A stretch of DNA of 64,000 nt from Nilaparvata lugens (Eukaryota; Arthropoda; Insecta; Hemiptera; Delphacidae). The notes beneath the pieces were generated by a model. It made no database searches, was not told the origin of the DNA, and saw only the letters and a program-made list of their open reading frames with translations. Below, piece by piece: positions 49,101 through 57,058 of the stretch. The stretch spans positions 13,142,783 to 13,206,782 of the forward strand of contig NC_052506.1 of assembly GCF_014356525.2 (NCBI RefSeq). Direction: 5' to 3'. Position 1 is the first letter of the stretch. Each line of letters opens with the position of its first letter. The position numbers and the translations under genes are program-made.

Positions 49101-52091
49101 CTAGTCTCGCCACAATGTGTACCAAAGTGTTTAGGAGATGTCAATAATTATGTTGTGAGAAATAGAATACAAAGTTGTGTGAAGAGAATACAGAATTTAT
49201 CATAGCCATAGAGCCTTCAGCTTTCCCTCCTCTCCTAAAAGCGAAATTAATTCAAGTTTCGTTAATTGGAAGGATATTATTTTATATCCTTTTCAGAGAA
49301 TCGACAATTATTTTAATACAGAGAATACAAGCTGTAGACTATTGCCACAGCTTGCAGTCGTATTGTATGACCCCAACTATACCCTGGGCTGCTGATTCTA
49401 TCTTGCACGGCTTCAGAAAATGAATGACCTCTCATGGGGAGCGTCTATTTCACTCTTATAATTATCAACAGATTCAAGCCTTGTTTATTTAGTCTACGGT
49501 TTATCCCATAAGATACAATGCATCCAGCTAACGAGTTAAAATAAAAATCAGCGCGTCTGAGATGCCCATATAGTTGAAGCCTATTGGGTTTATACGAGTG
49601 CGCCAGTGAGCCTGACAATAGCCTCAAGTATGTCCTTAGTCCAGGCAACGAATACATAATAGGGGAAATAATTCATGTGTAAGCCAAAATCGGTTATAAG
49701 CCTAAATGAGTATTTTCCCTACATTCTTCACTTTTTATCTCCACTATTATTAATCTTATCTAAATATATATCTATCACTCACTGCTCGGTTGAGGAAGGG
49801 AACTCAGTTCCCGAAAATTTCCGTTTATAATATGTAAGTTTTTAAGTCTTTTCAATCTATTTATATCTTGTATCTCCTGTTTTAATTTATATGTAAATAT
49901 AAATTAAATATATATCTAAATATATTAATCTTATCAAAATCATAGGACCTTTTTTGTAGAGAATTTTACGTAGTTTAATTTTACTAATGACAACCTTTTT
50001 CCTGGAGGTCATAGTTTTTGAGTTATTTACAAAAAAAAACGAAAATATGCACCTTTAGAGCCCCCCCCCCCTTAGCTCAACCCCCACCGGTCAGTACTTT
50101 AAGTATGTTGTTTAAGAAGCTTTCCCCTACAACTGTACCAATTTTGGCTTATACATGAATTATTTCCCCTACTTGGCATTTTTTTGTCTTCATTGCCTGG
50201 ACTACTATGATCATAAATCAGGCTTTGTAAACGCTGACACATTGATGGATGCATAGCAATGTAAATTGCCTATAGGCTTATACCAAAATAAAATAGAAAT
50301 TTTCTATTTATTTTGGCATCAAGTATATAGGATTTTATACCAAAATGACAATTATTTGGGTTATTGACAACAGTTTAACTTGTTCTGTAATGCAAACTGC
50401 AACTTGAGTTATGGACACAGGACATCGCTCGTTTGGATACACTACTGGGGCTGAAGAACTCATGAATTCTATCATTCTGATTTTGACATCCATAAAGGCG
50501 AAAATTGCAGCCTTCTATTAGCTGTTGTGTATTTGTGCAAATATATTATTTTGACTGATTATGTTCGGGTTGCACAAAAACCGCAATTAATAATGATAAT
50601 TAATTGAAACCGCATTAATTTTAATCGTAATTAATTTCACGGGAACCAATCAGTGAAGCCTTCAAGCCAAGATCTCGCGTAATTTTCAAAAATGCCACTG
50701 ATGCTCATCAGGTGTTCTAATGAAATCTCAATTTACAATATACCATATAATATTTGTATAATATTATTTCCTCTCGTGATTATTGAAGAGTCCACGGGCG
50801 CCAACTTATCAAACACATTGGATGGGCTCAATAATTGTTCCGTGAGGGGGGTATTTTTGCGGGTCTGGGGGGTATAAAGAGACTGGGAAGATCTCCCCCC
50901 AAAATTTTTTAAAACTTTAAATTCTATTATTCATTTTTAAGCCTCATTTCAGCAAAATCTAGGTTTGAGAGACAGTTATCCACCCTCCACTATTTTTTTT
51001 TTTTTTTTTTTTTTTTAGGTGGACTTCAGCCCACCCGGGCTGGGTTTTACACAATACATAGTTATATTAATAGCCTATCCTTATTTTGTAAGAGAAAGGA
51101 ACGAAGGCGTCGGTAAATTTTTTTTTCCAACAAACTCGATCTGTATAAAAAGGTTTGAAGAATACCTGTGTTCAAAATTTAAAGCTGATTGATTGAAGCG
51201 TTTGGAAGTTATTGTAGAACACATAGGTACACAAACTGATGGACGATTTTTGGACTTGAGTCAAAAGTAGGAACTCGCTAGCGCTCGTCAATAGAAGAGG
51301 AAAAAAGCTATATCCTTTGAAATTGAGAAAAAAATTGTTTTTCGCTCCCGCGTCATAAATTAATATTATTTAAAATTTTCCTCATTTAAGGAACAAATTA
51401 AAGCTTCAATCTTTACTTAATGTCAACTTTTAGAACACCTAACTTACCGTACTGTAATATTATAGCCTAATACCAATGGAAAACCAAACTACCATCTATA
51501 AATTGTATTTTACAGTACAAATAATTCAAAATCAACAAGTTTTAAAATATGCTAGAACTATACTAGGACTATTATTTGTTAATTGAAGAGAGGTACGGTA
51601 CGGTACCTACAGGATGTGTAAAAACTTATGTAAAAAACTTCGATTTCATGGCTAATTTATTGTTGTAATCGTAATTCAATTGTTGTTCATTGAAGAGGTT
51701 ATGTCCGTTGGTGCAATTTGCAGATATGGAACGTTGTCTTCCTTGCAAGGACAACGCCCAGGTGTAAACAAACAGAAAAGAAACAAAGCTTCAGGTAGAA
51801 GGACACCATTGTCCTTTTTAGAAAATGAGTTCTCTATAAGTTTTATTTTAAAAATAAAAGTTAACATGTTGTTTAGTAATTAAAAATTGCAGCTTTCAGT
51901 TTAAATTTGATAAGATTTTCTTTTCACAAATCGTACTTACCCCAACTTTCCCCGGTGCGACCAAAGACAGCTCCAGTCTCAGAATTGTAAAGAAACCTCT
52001 TGAATTTTGTCATCGCCGGCTCTGGGGGTGGCTTCAAGAAGGGCTGATAGTTTTGCTGCATTGCTTCTTGTTGTTTGGCTGAATTCGTCAT
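15246..52091 (-). CDS. nrv: Sodium/potassium-transporting ATPase subunit beta (complete, 7 coding exons)
   Basis: This is the beta subunit of the plasma-membrane Na+/K+ pump, a type II glycoprotein that escorts and stabilises the catalytic alpha subunit. Coding exons (high to low): 52091-51941, 27903-27763, 26105-25986, 20968-20787, 19566-19456, 17921-17753, 15349-15246. They total 978 nt and encode 325 residues plus TAG, with every junction GT-AG and in phase. Residues 1-52 are the cytoplasmic tail, including the family motif [19 protein letters not shown] membrane segment spans about 53-79, followed by the ectodomain. The six ectodomain cysteines (155, 167, 177, 191, 243, 300) match the family's three disulfides; the pairing in that order is inferred. 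N-glycosylation sequons lie at N208 and N230. The family pattern GYFFPF..(7)..[10 protein letters not shown] is near residue 268. Length is normal for the family. Intron 1 is 24 kb and full of repeats. The 5' UTR and promoter are not resolved; a possible poly(A) signal (minus AATAAA) lies at 14471-14476. Confidence 0.95.
15619..16516 (+). mobile_element. Dispersed element with internal duplication, copy 1
   Basis: Begins GACCGAGCGAAGTGAGGTCT and ends near CAGAACTACTAGTG. The block GCATTTCAAGGATAATATAA..GGAGCCTCCTTCATACGC is duplicated (about 15800 and 16042). TAATACTACCCGTTCAAAAA occurs four times. It lies in intron 6 of the beta gene. A shorter opposite-strand copy is at 39476-39885. Confidence 0.75.
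16976..17334 (+). mobile_element. TA-flanked MITE (GTCCACGTTATAATGGCAGTG family), copy A
   Basis: The end TCCACGTTATAATGGCAGTG pairs with CACTGCCATTATAACGTGGA at the right. The left tip has lost six bases present in the other copies. The family is about 355 bp, with a TATAG tip and TA flanks, like mariner-type MITEs. The open frame 17182-17412 falls in and beyond it. Confidence 0.8.
17753..17921 (-). CDS. nrv: Na+/K+-ATPase beta, coding exon 6
   Basis: Encodes residues 236-291 plus one base, starting [20 protein letters not shown]. It has the fifth ectodomain cysteine (243) and the [19 protein letters not shown] stretch that corresponds to the YYPYY..YLQPL-A-F region of the family. Donor GTACGT in phase 1, acceptor tttccag. 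Confidence 0.93.
18628..19228. mobile_element. Nested foldback element
   Basis: The outer pair CTCGTGAACAAGATCT (about 18633) and AGATCTTGTTCACGAG (about 19209) encloses an inner pair. The inner pair is GAGTCGGCAGTTGGCTACTG..CTGCTCACATCAGAC and its diverged complement near 18925-18960. A 66-codon minus frame (18715-18915) is just the inner arm. Confidence 0.6.
19456..19566 (-). CDS. nrv: Na+/K+-ATPase beta, coding exon 5
   Basis: Encodes residues 199-235, phase 0 on both sides, starting [17 protein letters not shown]. This continues FIKLNK of exon 4 as in other beta subunits (KLN-K-I-GW-PEYY). It carries two potential N-glycosylation sequons, NDT at 208 and NTS at 230. Donor GTAAGT, acceptor tttccag. 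Confidence 0.93.
20172..20396 (+). pseudogene. C-terminal remnant of a non-LTR retrotransposon ORF2
   Basis: The frame reads [20 protein letters not shown], then [11 protein letters not shown], before a TAG at 20394. The order IYNSL, a short hydrophobic loop, KLKK, and then EKAYY(S/F)VNEF is typical of the last residues of Jockey/CR1-type reverse-transcriptase ORFs in arthropods. Everything upstream of 20172 is out of frame or lost, so this is a heavily 5'-truncated copy. It lies in intron 4 of the beta-subunit gene. Confidence 0.7.
20399..20515 (+). pseudogene. Second, decayed copy of the same retrotransposon C-terminus
   Basis: The sequence ctctttccttagctgtt..gccaatgaataagttgaagaa..aaaaggcttattattctgtgaatgag repeats the nucleotide sequence of 20230-20325 with indels that break the frame. 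Two 3' ends lie head to tail, either from a local duplication or from two insertions at one site. Confidence 0.6.
20590..20735. mobile_element. Small foldback element
   Basis: CAAAAGCCAGTTAAATTTTA pairs with TAAAATTCAACTGGCTTTTG. It lies about 50 bp from exon 4 of the beta gene, on the intron side. Confidence 0.65.
20787..20968 (-). CDS. nrv: Na+/K+-ATPase beta, coding exon 4 (cysteine-rich)
   Basis: Encodes residues 138-198, including [18 protein letters not shown] and [11 protein letters not shown]. Four of the six disulfide cysteines lie here (155, 167, 177, 191). The acceptor was chosen at gcag before CTTACAG, because this keeps phase with exon 3 and gives the family's PYRKPG. The later tacag would break the frame. 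The exon ends after FIKLNK in phase 0. Confidence 0.94.
21046..21975. repeat. ~65-bp direct repeats flanking the CA-bearing element copy
   Basis: ACATCCACTAAAATCACATC with AATGTGGATGTGA occurs at about 21065-21105 and 21932-21973, in the same orientation on both sides of the element at 21121-21860. Each copy is itself a small palindrome (CACATCCAC..GTGGATGTG). Confidence 0.75.
21121..21860 (-). mobile_element. CA-bearing element, copy with lost 3' end
   Basis: On the minus strand it begins AATCTGGTATGGCGCACTCA and follows the family through GATTTGAGCCAGCTGGTGAC and CGTGTACACAGACGCACGTA. It stops in the microsatellite (GT on the plus strand, 21121-21187). The usual unique 3' end with terminal hairpin is absent. 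It lies in intron 3 of the beta gene. Confidence 0.8.
22121..23066. mobile_element. Foldback element with AACCGAGCGGTT motifs
   Basis: TAGAGCCCGTTCACATGACAG..GATTTACGCTCGGTTG pairs with CAACCGAGCGTAAATCGCTG..TCATGTGAACAAGCTCTA. TA at both tips. The left 240 bp are packed with GCTCGGTTGT/AACCGAGCGG motifs. There is no ORF of note. Confidence 0.82.
23065..23424. mobile_element. Foldback element abutting the previous one
   Basis: TAAGGACCGGTTTCCGAGCT..CGGGATTTCG pairs with AAATCCCGAGCTCGGAAACC..GGCCCTA. The arms are about 95 bp. Its left TA is the right TA of the 22121-23066 element. Confidence 0.85.
23930..24082. mobile_element. Small foldback element
   Basis: AAATTAGAAATCTAAGTACC..TTTTAAAATTGTTC pairs with GAACAATTTTAAAAGGATAC..TTAGATTTTTAATTTT. 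Confidence 0.75.
24387..25247 (+). mobile_element. CA-bearing element, most complete copy
   Basis: ACTTTCCTTGCC (24411-24422) and its complement GGCAAGGAAAGT (25233-25244) are near the two ends. The last 36 bp fold on themselves (ACTTTCCTTACC..GGCAAGGAAAGT). The interior carries a long CA microsatellite (about 25035-25112). There is no conserved ORF. It is in intron 3 of the beta gene. Confidence 0.8.
25035..25112 (+). repeat. CA microsatellite
   Basis: Nearly pure (CA)n with one A insertion, at the same internal position of the element as the tracts at 11893-11912 and 21121-21187. Confidence 0.95.
25217..25561 (-). pseudogene. 114-codon open frame, possibly a chemoreceptor-like exon remnant
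   Basis: This is the longest open frame in intron 3 of the beta-subunit gene. It contains [19 protein letters not shown], then [20 protein letters not shown] and [18 protein letters not shown] hydrophobic segment followed by a polar region with a conserved-looking Tyr/Glu pattern loosely recalls the last membrane segments of insect odorant receptors. The match is weak and by eye only. No flanking exons were identified. Its last codons run into the end of the CA-bearing repeat at 25244, so the true end is uncertain. It could equally be a chance frame. Confidence 0.22.
25986..26105 (-). CDS. nrv: Na+/K+-ATPase beta, coding exon 3
   Basis: Encodes residues 98-137 with phase 1 at both ends. It begins G-LGFRPMPE and contains [20 protein letters not shown], a well-conserved early ectodomain stretch. 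The exon at 6575-6679 aligns with this one (LIWF/LIWY, W(S/T)NSL, and PxPE near the start), which shows the two derive from a common ancestor. Donor GTAAGT, acceptor attacag. Confidence 0.93.
27763..27903 (-). CDS. nrv: Na+/K+-ATPase beta, coding exon 2 (membrane anchor)
   Basis: Completes codon 51 (Ala) and encodes residues 52-97 plus one base. The run from [10 protein letters not shown] through [13 protein letters not shown] is the single signal-anchor helix. It is followed by [12 protein letters not shown], the conserved membrane-proximal ectodomain stalk. Acceptor ttacag and donor GTTAGT; both boundaries are phase 1. Confidence 0.95.
28982..32129 (+). mobile_element. Non-autonomous Helitron (3.1 kb)
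   Basis: The 5' end TCTATATATAAAAGCGAAAT followed by CACTCACTGACTGAC repeats is typical of arthropod Helitrons. The 3' end is CTAG (32126-32129) followed by T, preceded by a 9-bp GC stem around GGA (32070-32090) and by (C)GAAGCGAGC motifs. There are no inverted repeats at the ends and no Rep/helicase frame inside, so it needs transposase from elsewhere. It lies in intron 1 of the beta-subunit gene. The interior includes a minisatellite (30307-31190) and GC-richer unique sequence (29380-30300) that could be captured. Confidence 0.75.
30307..31190 (+). repeat. Minisatellite inside the Helitron, about 14 units of 55-70 bp
   Basis: The core CTGAGGCCACTGACGCCTA recurs from 30336 on, alternating with TTAATGTCTATCTTGACATTC. 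A variant spacer with GATTTGACAGCTACCCTTGG recurs near 30482, 30665 and 30925. This gives a higher-order period superimposed on the short one. Units become more divergent toward the 3' end (gaaggccactgtcgcct, aaggccattaacgcct). Confidence 0.85.
32373..32738 (-). mobile_element. TA-flanked MITE, copy B
   Basis: TATAGTGAGATCCACGTTAT at the left and ATAACCTGGACCTCACTTTA at the right. The interior is the complement of copy A (GTTGCTATCCTTGTCTATCA). Confidence 0.8.
33162..33732. mobile_element. MITE-like element with TAAAGCCGTG ends
   Basis: TAAAGCCGTGTCCACACTG at the left and CCAGTGTGCACACGGCTTTA at the right. Inside, GTTTGACAAACAA-type palindromes recur. Confidence 0.75.
34136..34176 (+). repeat. 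GA-rich simple repeat
   Basis: GAGATAGTGAGAGAGG followed by AGAGAAAGAGAGAGAGAGAG. Ordinary microsatellite. Confidence 0.9.
34930..35158. mobile_element. Foldback element
   Basis: ACTAATTTGAATAGGCAACA..CACTTAGAAACTTACATTA pairs with TAATGTAAGTTTCTAAGTG..TTACCTATTCAAATTAGTAT. Confidence 0.78.
35763..36290 (+). mobile_element. tRNA-derived SINE split by a foldback insertion
   Basis: The SINE head GCCGGCCAGATTCGCTAAGACGAC (35763-35786) is separated from its continuation (about 36122: GACAAAAACGTTGCACCCTT..GTGGGTTCGAATCCCA). The intact relative at 62760-62944 has these parts adjacent. The ~330-bp insert has complementary ends (TTTTTGGACGTAAGATACTT / CGTACGTCCAAAAA). Confidence 0.72.
36291..38517. 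other. Part of intron 1 of the beta gene, nothing identified
   Basis: AT-rich. A slightly GC-richer stretch at 36950-37270 has a 79-codon minus frame without recognisable features. Confidence 0.4.
38518..38746. mobile_element. Foldback element
   Basis: TTAAGCTGCGTTTACACCAA..AGTTATTAACAAAATGTTT pairs with AAACATTTTGTTAATAACTT..TGGTGTAAACGCAGCTTTAA. Confidence 0.85.
39476..39885 (-). mobile_element. Dispersed element, copy 2 (without the internal duplication)
   Basis: The complement of the 15619-16516 element: GGAGGCTCCTTCTTCC, CTTGTATATACGTGGACGCG, CGCGTTTCGCCGTAAATGCG and AGACCTCACTTCGCTCGGTC. It lies in intron 1 of the beta gene. Confidence 0.75.
40045..40185. mobile_element. Foldback element
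   Basis: TGAACTATTTTAACGACACT..ACAGT pairs with ACTGTAGTGTCGTTAAAAATAGTTCA. Confidence 0.72.
42333..42603. repeat. Two-copy tandem duplication (~138 bp)
   Basis: AAAATTGTGTTTTGAAGATT, TAAAGATCAATGA(A/T)AAATAAT and TTCTACTACA(C/T)TCACGTTTG are repeated once with few changes. Confidence 0.85.
42759..43113 (+). mobile_element. TA-flanked MITE, copy C
   Basis: TATAGTGAGGTCCACGCTAT and ATAACGTGGACCTCGCTATA form near-perfect ends. The interior is collinear with copy A (GCGAGAAAGAGATAGCGTTA). Confidence 0.85.
43129..43318. mobile_element. Foldback hairpin element
   Basis: GCACACAGATCGTCATCGGA and GATTTGATGCATTGTTTTCA..ATTGGAGTG pair with CACTCCAATT..AAAACAATGCATCAAATCTG and GACGATCTGTGTGC around a CATGCG centre. 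It starts about 15 bp after MITE copy C. Confidence 0.85.
43623..43795. mobile_element. Foldback hairpin element
   Basis: TTCAAGGTGCGTACACATTT..CGAACATGAGCAATTCACTT pairs with AAGTGAATTGCTCATGTTCG..CTGTACGCACCTTAA. Confidence 0.85.
44310..44597 (+). CDS. Hypothetical 95-codon ORF in intron 1
   Basis: The frame starts [20 protein letters not shown] and ends [13 protein letters not shown], in a locally GC-richer stretch. The composition is plausible for protein (Pro, Lys, Leu), but I recognise no domain. No splice signals or neighbours support it, and the opposite strand is open over much of the same range (44285-44533). It may be a repeat-derived or captured fragment. Confidence 0.15.
   Translation: MKQLVMKVPRLCPHIPLETINSILKCADAVPSDPIKKPLSGLFRGKCSGSLAPLNERPRQALHRISNKKSPLIATGRPLLYPTLHPYQSLQKNGY
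44690..44905. repeat. Two-copy tandem duplication (~122 bp)
   Basis: AGGATATAAATATAGACATA and ATATATACAATTATAAACAT..AGGCATACCGGTA occur twice in succession. Confidence 0.85.
45526..45788. mobile_element. Foldback element
   Basis: CAGATGTTGTCAATACCACT, AAAACACCA and TACATTAGAAATGTA form a long imperfect hairpin with the complement AGTGGTATTGACAACATCTG at 45753-45772. Confidence 0.85.
45789..47659. other. Part of intron 1 of the beta gene, nothing identified
   Basis: AT-rich. A short local duplication of ATATTCAAAGATTTGTATRC lies at about 46024 and 46052. No gene or long repeat recognised. Confidence 0.4.
47660..47900 (+). repeat. Dispersed repeat with CAGACGTGATGATGCGTCATTC end
   Basis: Shared with 61036-61240 and 62650-62760: GTCTAATT(G/A)AAAACTT, ACTGAAATCT(G/T)GAAGA and TTCAGACGTGATGATGCGTC. 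It is probably a transposon terminal region; the class is not resolved. Confidence 0.6.
49637..50204. mobile_element. Foldback element with TAGTCCAGGCAA ends
   Basis: The outer tip TAGTCCAGGCAA pairs with TTGCCTGGACTA. An inner 31-bp arm TAGGGGAAATAATTCATGTG..TAAGCCAAAAT pairs with 50141-50171. The interior has a C13 tract near 50061. Confidence 0.78.
51941..52091 (-). CDS. nrv: Na+/K+-ATPase beta, coding exon 1 (cytoplasmic tail)
   Basis: Encodes residues 1-50 and the first base of codon 51. It starts [13 protein letters not shown] and ends FGRTGESW, then splices at a consensus GTAAGT donor in phase 1. The [19 protein letters not shown] motif just before the membrane segment is diagnostic for ATP1B/nervana proteins. 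The ATG is the only start that opens this frame within the exon. No TATA box is evident immediately upstream, and untranslated exons further upstream cannot be excluded. Confidence 0.95.
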
Positions 52092-55000
52092 TGCGACAAA
52101 ACTATTTTGTTTCCTTTATCCGGAGAAACCACTCAACTCTGAGGAAGTAACCAACTGAAACTGACTTGCTTGCCTGGAAGTGGAATGCTATGCTTGTATT
52201 GTAGGTATGGTAACGGAACGCCAACTTGCTTGCTCAACCTGCGCTCCACTCTCTGTCTCTGTCTGCCAGCAAATGCTGCCAACCTTGCCCATCTTAATTT
52301 CACTGACTTCTCCCATCAGGTGGAAACTGAGACTGCACTGCACACGCACACCATTCAAATTTATAATTTTTTGTCGCGGTCGTGCGTGTCCATCGATAGC
52401 TTCATTTCTTATCAGTTAAATACTCCGTTCTTTTACAATGATAAGTAACAGCTGCCGTTGACATTAAAAACAATAGAAAAAGCTGCCACAGATTTTGCGT
52501 TAGGATTGGTCAAGAATTTTTTGAAAACTTTCAAACCTATTATAATTTTACAATCACAATATTTTTCAAAGTTGTTTTTTATAGTTTTAAAGACTCAGGG
52601 CCGATTGCTCATAAGCCGCTTTAATTTTAACCGTTATCAATTCCACGAGAACCAATAATTTTTTAATAAACAATGTGTTATATACAACTCATCTTTGAAA
52701 GGTTGAAACTCATCTTCCAAAAGTTATTATACAGGCTGGGCTGTTATCAAATTCAACATTGGTACACCATCAGTGGCTGGGTCTTCAAAGAGTCGGTACT
52801 ACCGGTATAGTCGTGGGGCTAAGCTTAGCAATTTGTTTCTTAATTTGTCCTATGACTACCGGTATCCAGTATAATTATATAGATAGGGATGATAGGGTCA
52901 CCAACTATTGGGCCTCCAAATTTTAGTTTCCGGCTGGTGTCTCACTCGCGACATCACTGAGCACCATTATAGTCTTGTGGCCCGATGGTGTCCCAGATTG
53001 CCTTATACAAGGACACCACTGTGTGTCCCATTATGGTGTCCTAATATGTTAACAAAGGCTAGAAATTTGTAAATATAATTTGTATCAATTGGTTGAAATT
53101 ACGGTTTGGACACTTTCTGCTGTGTCTACTTTAGGTTTGAAGGATTGTAAAAATAGAGGAAATTAGAAAATTCTATGTAGTCCGCATAAAAAGCGTTTTA
53201 CATTATTTTCATCAGTCTCAATACAAACTACAGAAATAATTCTTTTTTTAGATTCCAGATATAGAACTAGATATCACCTAGGCTAATATTATGGTGCATA
53301 AGTTTATTGCATGAGAAGCCCTATTGCACTGGATAAAAACAAGAAATGTACACTAGACTTGGGATAAAGGTGCACCTGTCTTCTAGTAACCTGCAGCTCT
53401 ACAATCAAAAGGAACGCTCACCCTATTGAACCTGGACCCTATTCCACCCTCCTTTTATTATTTACTTTTATTCTCCACACACCTCTACACTGATTGTGAA
53501 CAGGTATAGAGGCATTCAGGAACTGGATGGTAGATGCACTTGCCAAGCGTTTGTTCTCAATTCAAAATCTTATTTGCACTATGAAGCCATTATATAGAAC
53601 CATTCTACTTATTCAATTGCTTTTTCTCTCTAATAAGTCTTATTGAATGACCTATTTGTTTTAATTAATTTCATAAAATTGAAAAGAATCTGAAGAAGAA
53701 TCCAACTCAACTACTGTATATAAGAATTTTTATTTAATCATCTCTATATAATCATCCCTGGGACCTGAATGGTGGAAATATATAGCCTATATTTATATAT
53801 TTTTTAAAACAATCTCTATTTTTTTTTTAATTCCTGAGACCTGAATGGTACCGTAATCATATTTTTCATTTGATCTCTGTTTTGTTTTATTTTTCCTATT
53901 AAAAAATCTTATTTGCTTTTTCTCTCTCAAAATTTGTTATTACTCTTTTTGCAGTAATATGATAGTTATTTCTTGTCATAAACTTGATTTTTTATTGTGT
54001 TATTTTTAGTATTTATTTTGAATCGTACTTTTTTGCGACTCCCACCAGCGGTCAAAGTCTTTTCTTCTGCTGGTTGTGCCTGAAACAATTTTTAGTTTCT
54101 TATTAGTTCTGAGTAGTTAATTTAATTTTATTTTCTTGTGATAAGTGTTTGATTTATTAACCTTTGATTTGTTACGTTGTTAAATTTTGACAATAGAGAA
54201 TAGAAAAAAAATCTCCATGACTTACGTAAACTCAGGATAAGTTAATTGTTTTGCTAATATCAGTAAAAAAATACGAGAATAATATAAAATGCATACATAC
54301 TATCATACTGTAATATTTTCATGATTATATTTTATGGTAAGTTTTTTATTGTGAAATAAATATCCAGCTCGCTCGACTAAAAAATGAGGCATCATGCATA
54401 ATGATGATAAGTGGGCCAATAGTGTATAATAGTACCGTATACTATATTTTTCATTATGATGATTCTAGACATAGCCTGCTAAGTCCAAGAAAATTGGCGA
54501 AGGGAAATAGGAGGAAACATATAATACATGGTATTCTAAAAAAATATTTTTAGACAAGAAGAAGCATAAAAATTCCTACTCTCAGAATTATAGGTGATGA
54601 GTGTGGAAATTAGTGATTAAACAATTTTATTGACAATGGGATGCATAAACTTAATGGGAAGAATATGGAGGTGGCTATAGGCTTTCTATAGGTACAAAGC
54701 TTCAGTATTTCATTAATATTTTCAAATTATTAGTAAAAAATCAAAATCTTGGAATGCTTTCCCATCATCAACAAATTAACCTCATTACTGTAGTTAATTC
54801 TCATCGGATCATTTTTAATCATCAGAAAATTACTATTACCCATTAAAATTTGGCACTTATTCATTCACTTTACGGTACCTGAAGCAGCTAAAAGGTAAGG
54901 TAGTATTTGTTAAGAAATAACTAAATATTAGCTACTACTATTAACTAATATTATAGCTACTACAGTACTACTGTATAATCATTTTTATTTTACTGTATAT

Positions 55001-57055
55001 AAATGAATATATTATTTTTGATGGAACCCATACTGAATCATTTATTAGTGTCACTGTAATGATAATTAACAATAATAATGGGGAGAAACTCTAAGTGAAG
55101 ACTTAGTGAATAGTTGTTCTTATAAAAAAAAATCCTTATAATAAATTCGACAAAAATACAATTTTTTAAGCTCAGCAGAATACTCGATTTTTTTAATTTC
55201 ATTTCAAATATGCAAATTGTAAAAGCTGAAACTTACCTAAAACTAAAAAATTGACAATTCAAGAATTCAAATGATGAGTAATTTATTGATCAACTACATT
55301 CACTAAAGGCATGAATATTATTTTAGTTCCATTATAATAATGTCAAATATTTGAGATACCTGTTAGATTATGATGTTAGAATGAAGTGAGAATATATTTA
55401 ATTATATATAATTCATATTTAATATATATAATTTAAGTGGGAATATATTACTTCGTTGCAAAATAATTGGAGGAATTCAAAAAATACACCATTATCTTAA
55501 AAAGTACTTTTGATTGAAAAACGTAGAAATTTTGGGCATCCTAATAATTTAATAGTAAGCCATATTGTCATTTCCAATCATTAATAGATTAAACTCGAAA
55601 CAGTCAAGTCCTAAGTCTGCCAAATAGAATAATGTTTTAATTTGATTACAAGTAGCCTAAGTACTGGTAAGTAACAAGTGAGTAAACAGTTCAATTTGAA
55701 GTATAAATATTAATCTCTACTCACTGCAAATTGAAGCCTGGTTCATTTATCTTTCAACTTATCCTCAAAAAGGATGATCTGCAAACAGATGAAGTCCAAG
55801 AGAAATGTAATAATGGAGGAACACAGAGCAAGAAAGCTGCTACACACTCCAAGGGGCTGCAGAGGTCGAGCCCTCCGAGAAGAAAATTTAAAATTAAGAA
55901 TAATAAAATGTACTGTGTATGGGAATTGGCATAAAAATACTGATGAAAAAAGAATGTGCATTACATTCCAGTGATTTGTGAATGGGGATTGTGAAATTTG
56001 ATGCATTTCAATAACTTCAAGTTAGATAATAAACAGCTCTTCTACATAAATAAAACATCTTATCTCGTGGTGTTCTTATCTCTAATGAAGAGCTACAATC
56101 TGCTGGGAATTATGACCTTTTGAGCAACTGCCAAAAATCTATAAGGAAAATTAAAATCCTTGGCTTCAAGGTGCATAAGTTTAATATTATGTTGACAAAT
56201 CTATTATATTTGAATGATGTATCAAATCATCAGACCTACTGAACCCTGTAGTGCGGTCCACGTTATAATGGCAGTATTTGATTAACTTTGATGTTGCTAT
56301 CCTTGTCTATCATTCCACAAAATAGGTGGTACTATCCTTTTTTAGCTGCATAAAGATGTCAAAATATGTTTTTGATAGTGTGGAAATATAATTAATCAAG
56401 GCAGAGAACAGGCAAGTATTTAGCTACTCCTTGTATGCTGAGGATGTGGCTCAGTGCTAAGAAACACGTCCGACAAGCAACAAAATCGTGAGAAGTGTTG
56501 TAAACGTGTAAGATAACATCACAATTTATTATCAAATTCACTTTATATTAATTCCACAAATATATAAAAGGAAAAATCGAAAGTAATAACTTTATCATGC
56601 TCTATAACTTAATCAGCATGCTTTTGATCACTTATCGGAGAAGTTGAATTTTGCCATTTTCCAGTCGAGCAATGTTTTTCTTATGAGATGTGAGTTGTAT
56701 TCAAGTACCAGCTTGCTGTTATCTTCATCCAATAAGTTGTTATAAAGTACAGCTCATCATTTAAAAATAGTTCAAGAAATAATTAAACCACTTCCTCTTG
56801 TAGAACTATGATTTTTATGATAATAATTATTCAAGTGTTGTCAAACAAATTGCGAACAAATGTCAAAAAGGCACAGTCAGATTAATTCAAAAGGCTGTGG
56901 TAGTTGCCCACGTCAGCTGTATATTGAAGATTGTGTCGTAATGTCGATGCCAAATCATTAATATTTACTTTATAAATCAGGATATGTACTGATATTAATC
57001 TGTGAAACACAAATATATGTGATTATTAAATTGAGTTTCAGCTAAAATATCCAAT
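52092..57055. other. Divergent intergenic region between the beta-subunit and delta-COP genes
   Basis: Must contain the 5' UTRs and promoters of both genes. About 300 bp next to the beta-gene ATG (52092-52440) is GC-richer than the rest and is the likeliest promoter/5' UTR stretch. The remainder is AT-rich, with MITE copy D and AT-repeats near 53750-53830. Short frames at 55731-56006 show no domain. Confidence 0.45.
56249..56345 (-). mobile_element. TA-flanked MITE, truncated copy D
   Basis: TAGTGCGGTCCACGTTATAA, TGGCAGTATTTGATTA and GTTGCTATCCTTGTCTATCA match one end of the family; the rest is missing. It lies in the intergenic region upstream of delta-COP. Confidence 0.7.
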
Positions 57056-57058
57056 ATG
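57056..57058 (+). CDS. deltaCOP: delta-COP coding exon 1 (initiator Met only)
   Basis: The context is ccaatATG followed directly by GTAAGT, so the exon contributes only Met. Joining to the exon at 58375 gives [14 protein letters not shown], the canonical N-terminus. A competing phase-0 start exon exists at 57993-58001 and would add two residues. Confidence 0.75.

Noticed and set aside
52930..53040. Repeated GGTGTCC/GGACACC words
   Set aside because: Only a few short scattered matches, with no regular unit or hairpin strong enough to call a feature.
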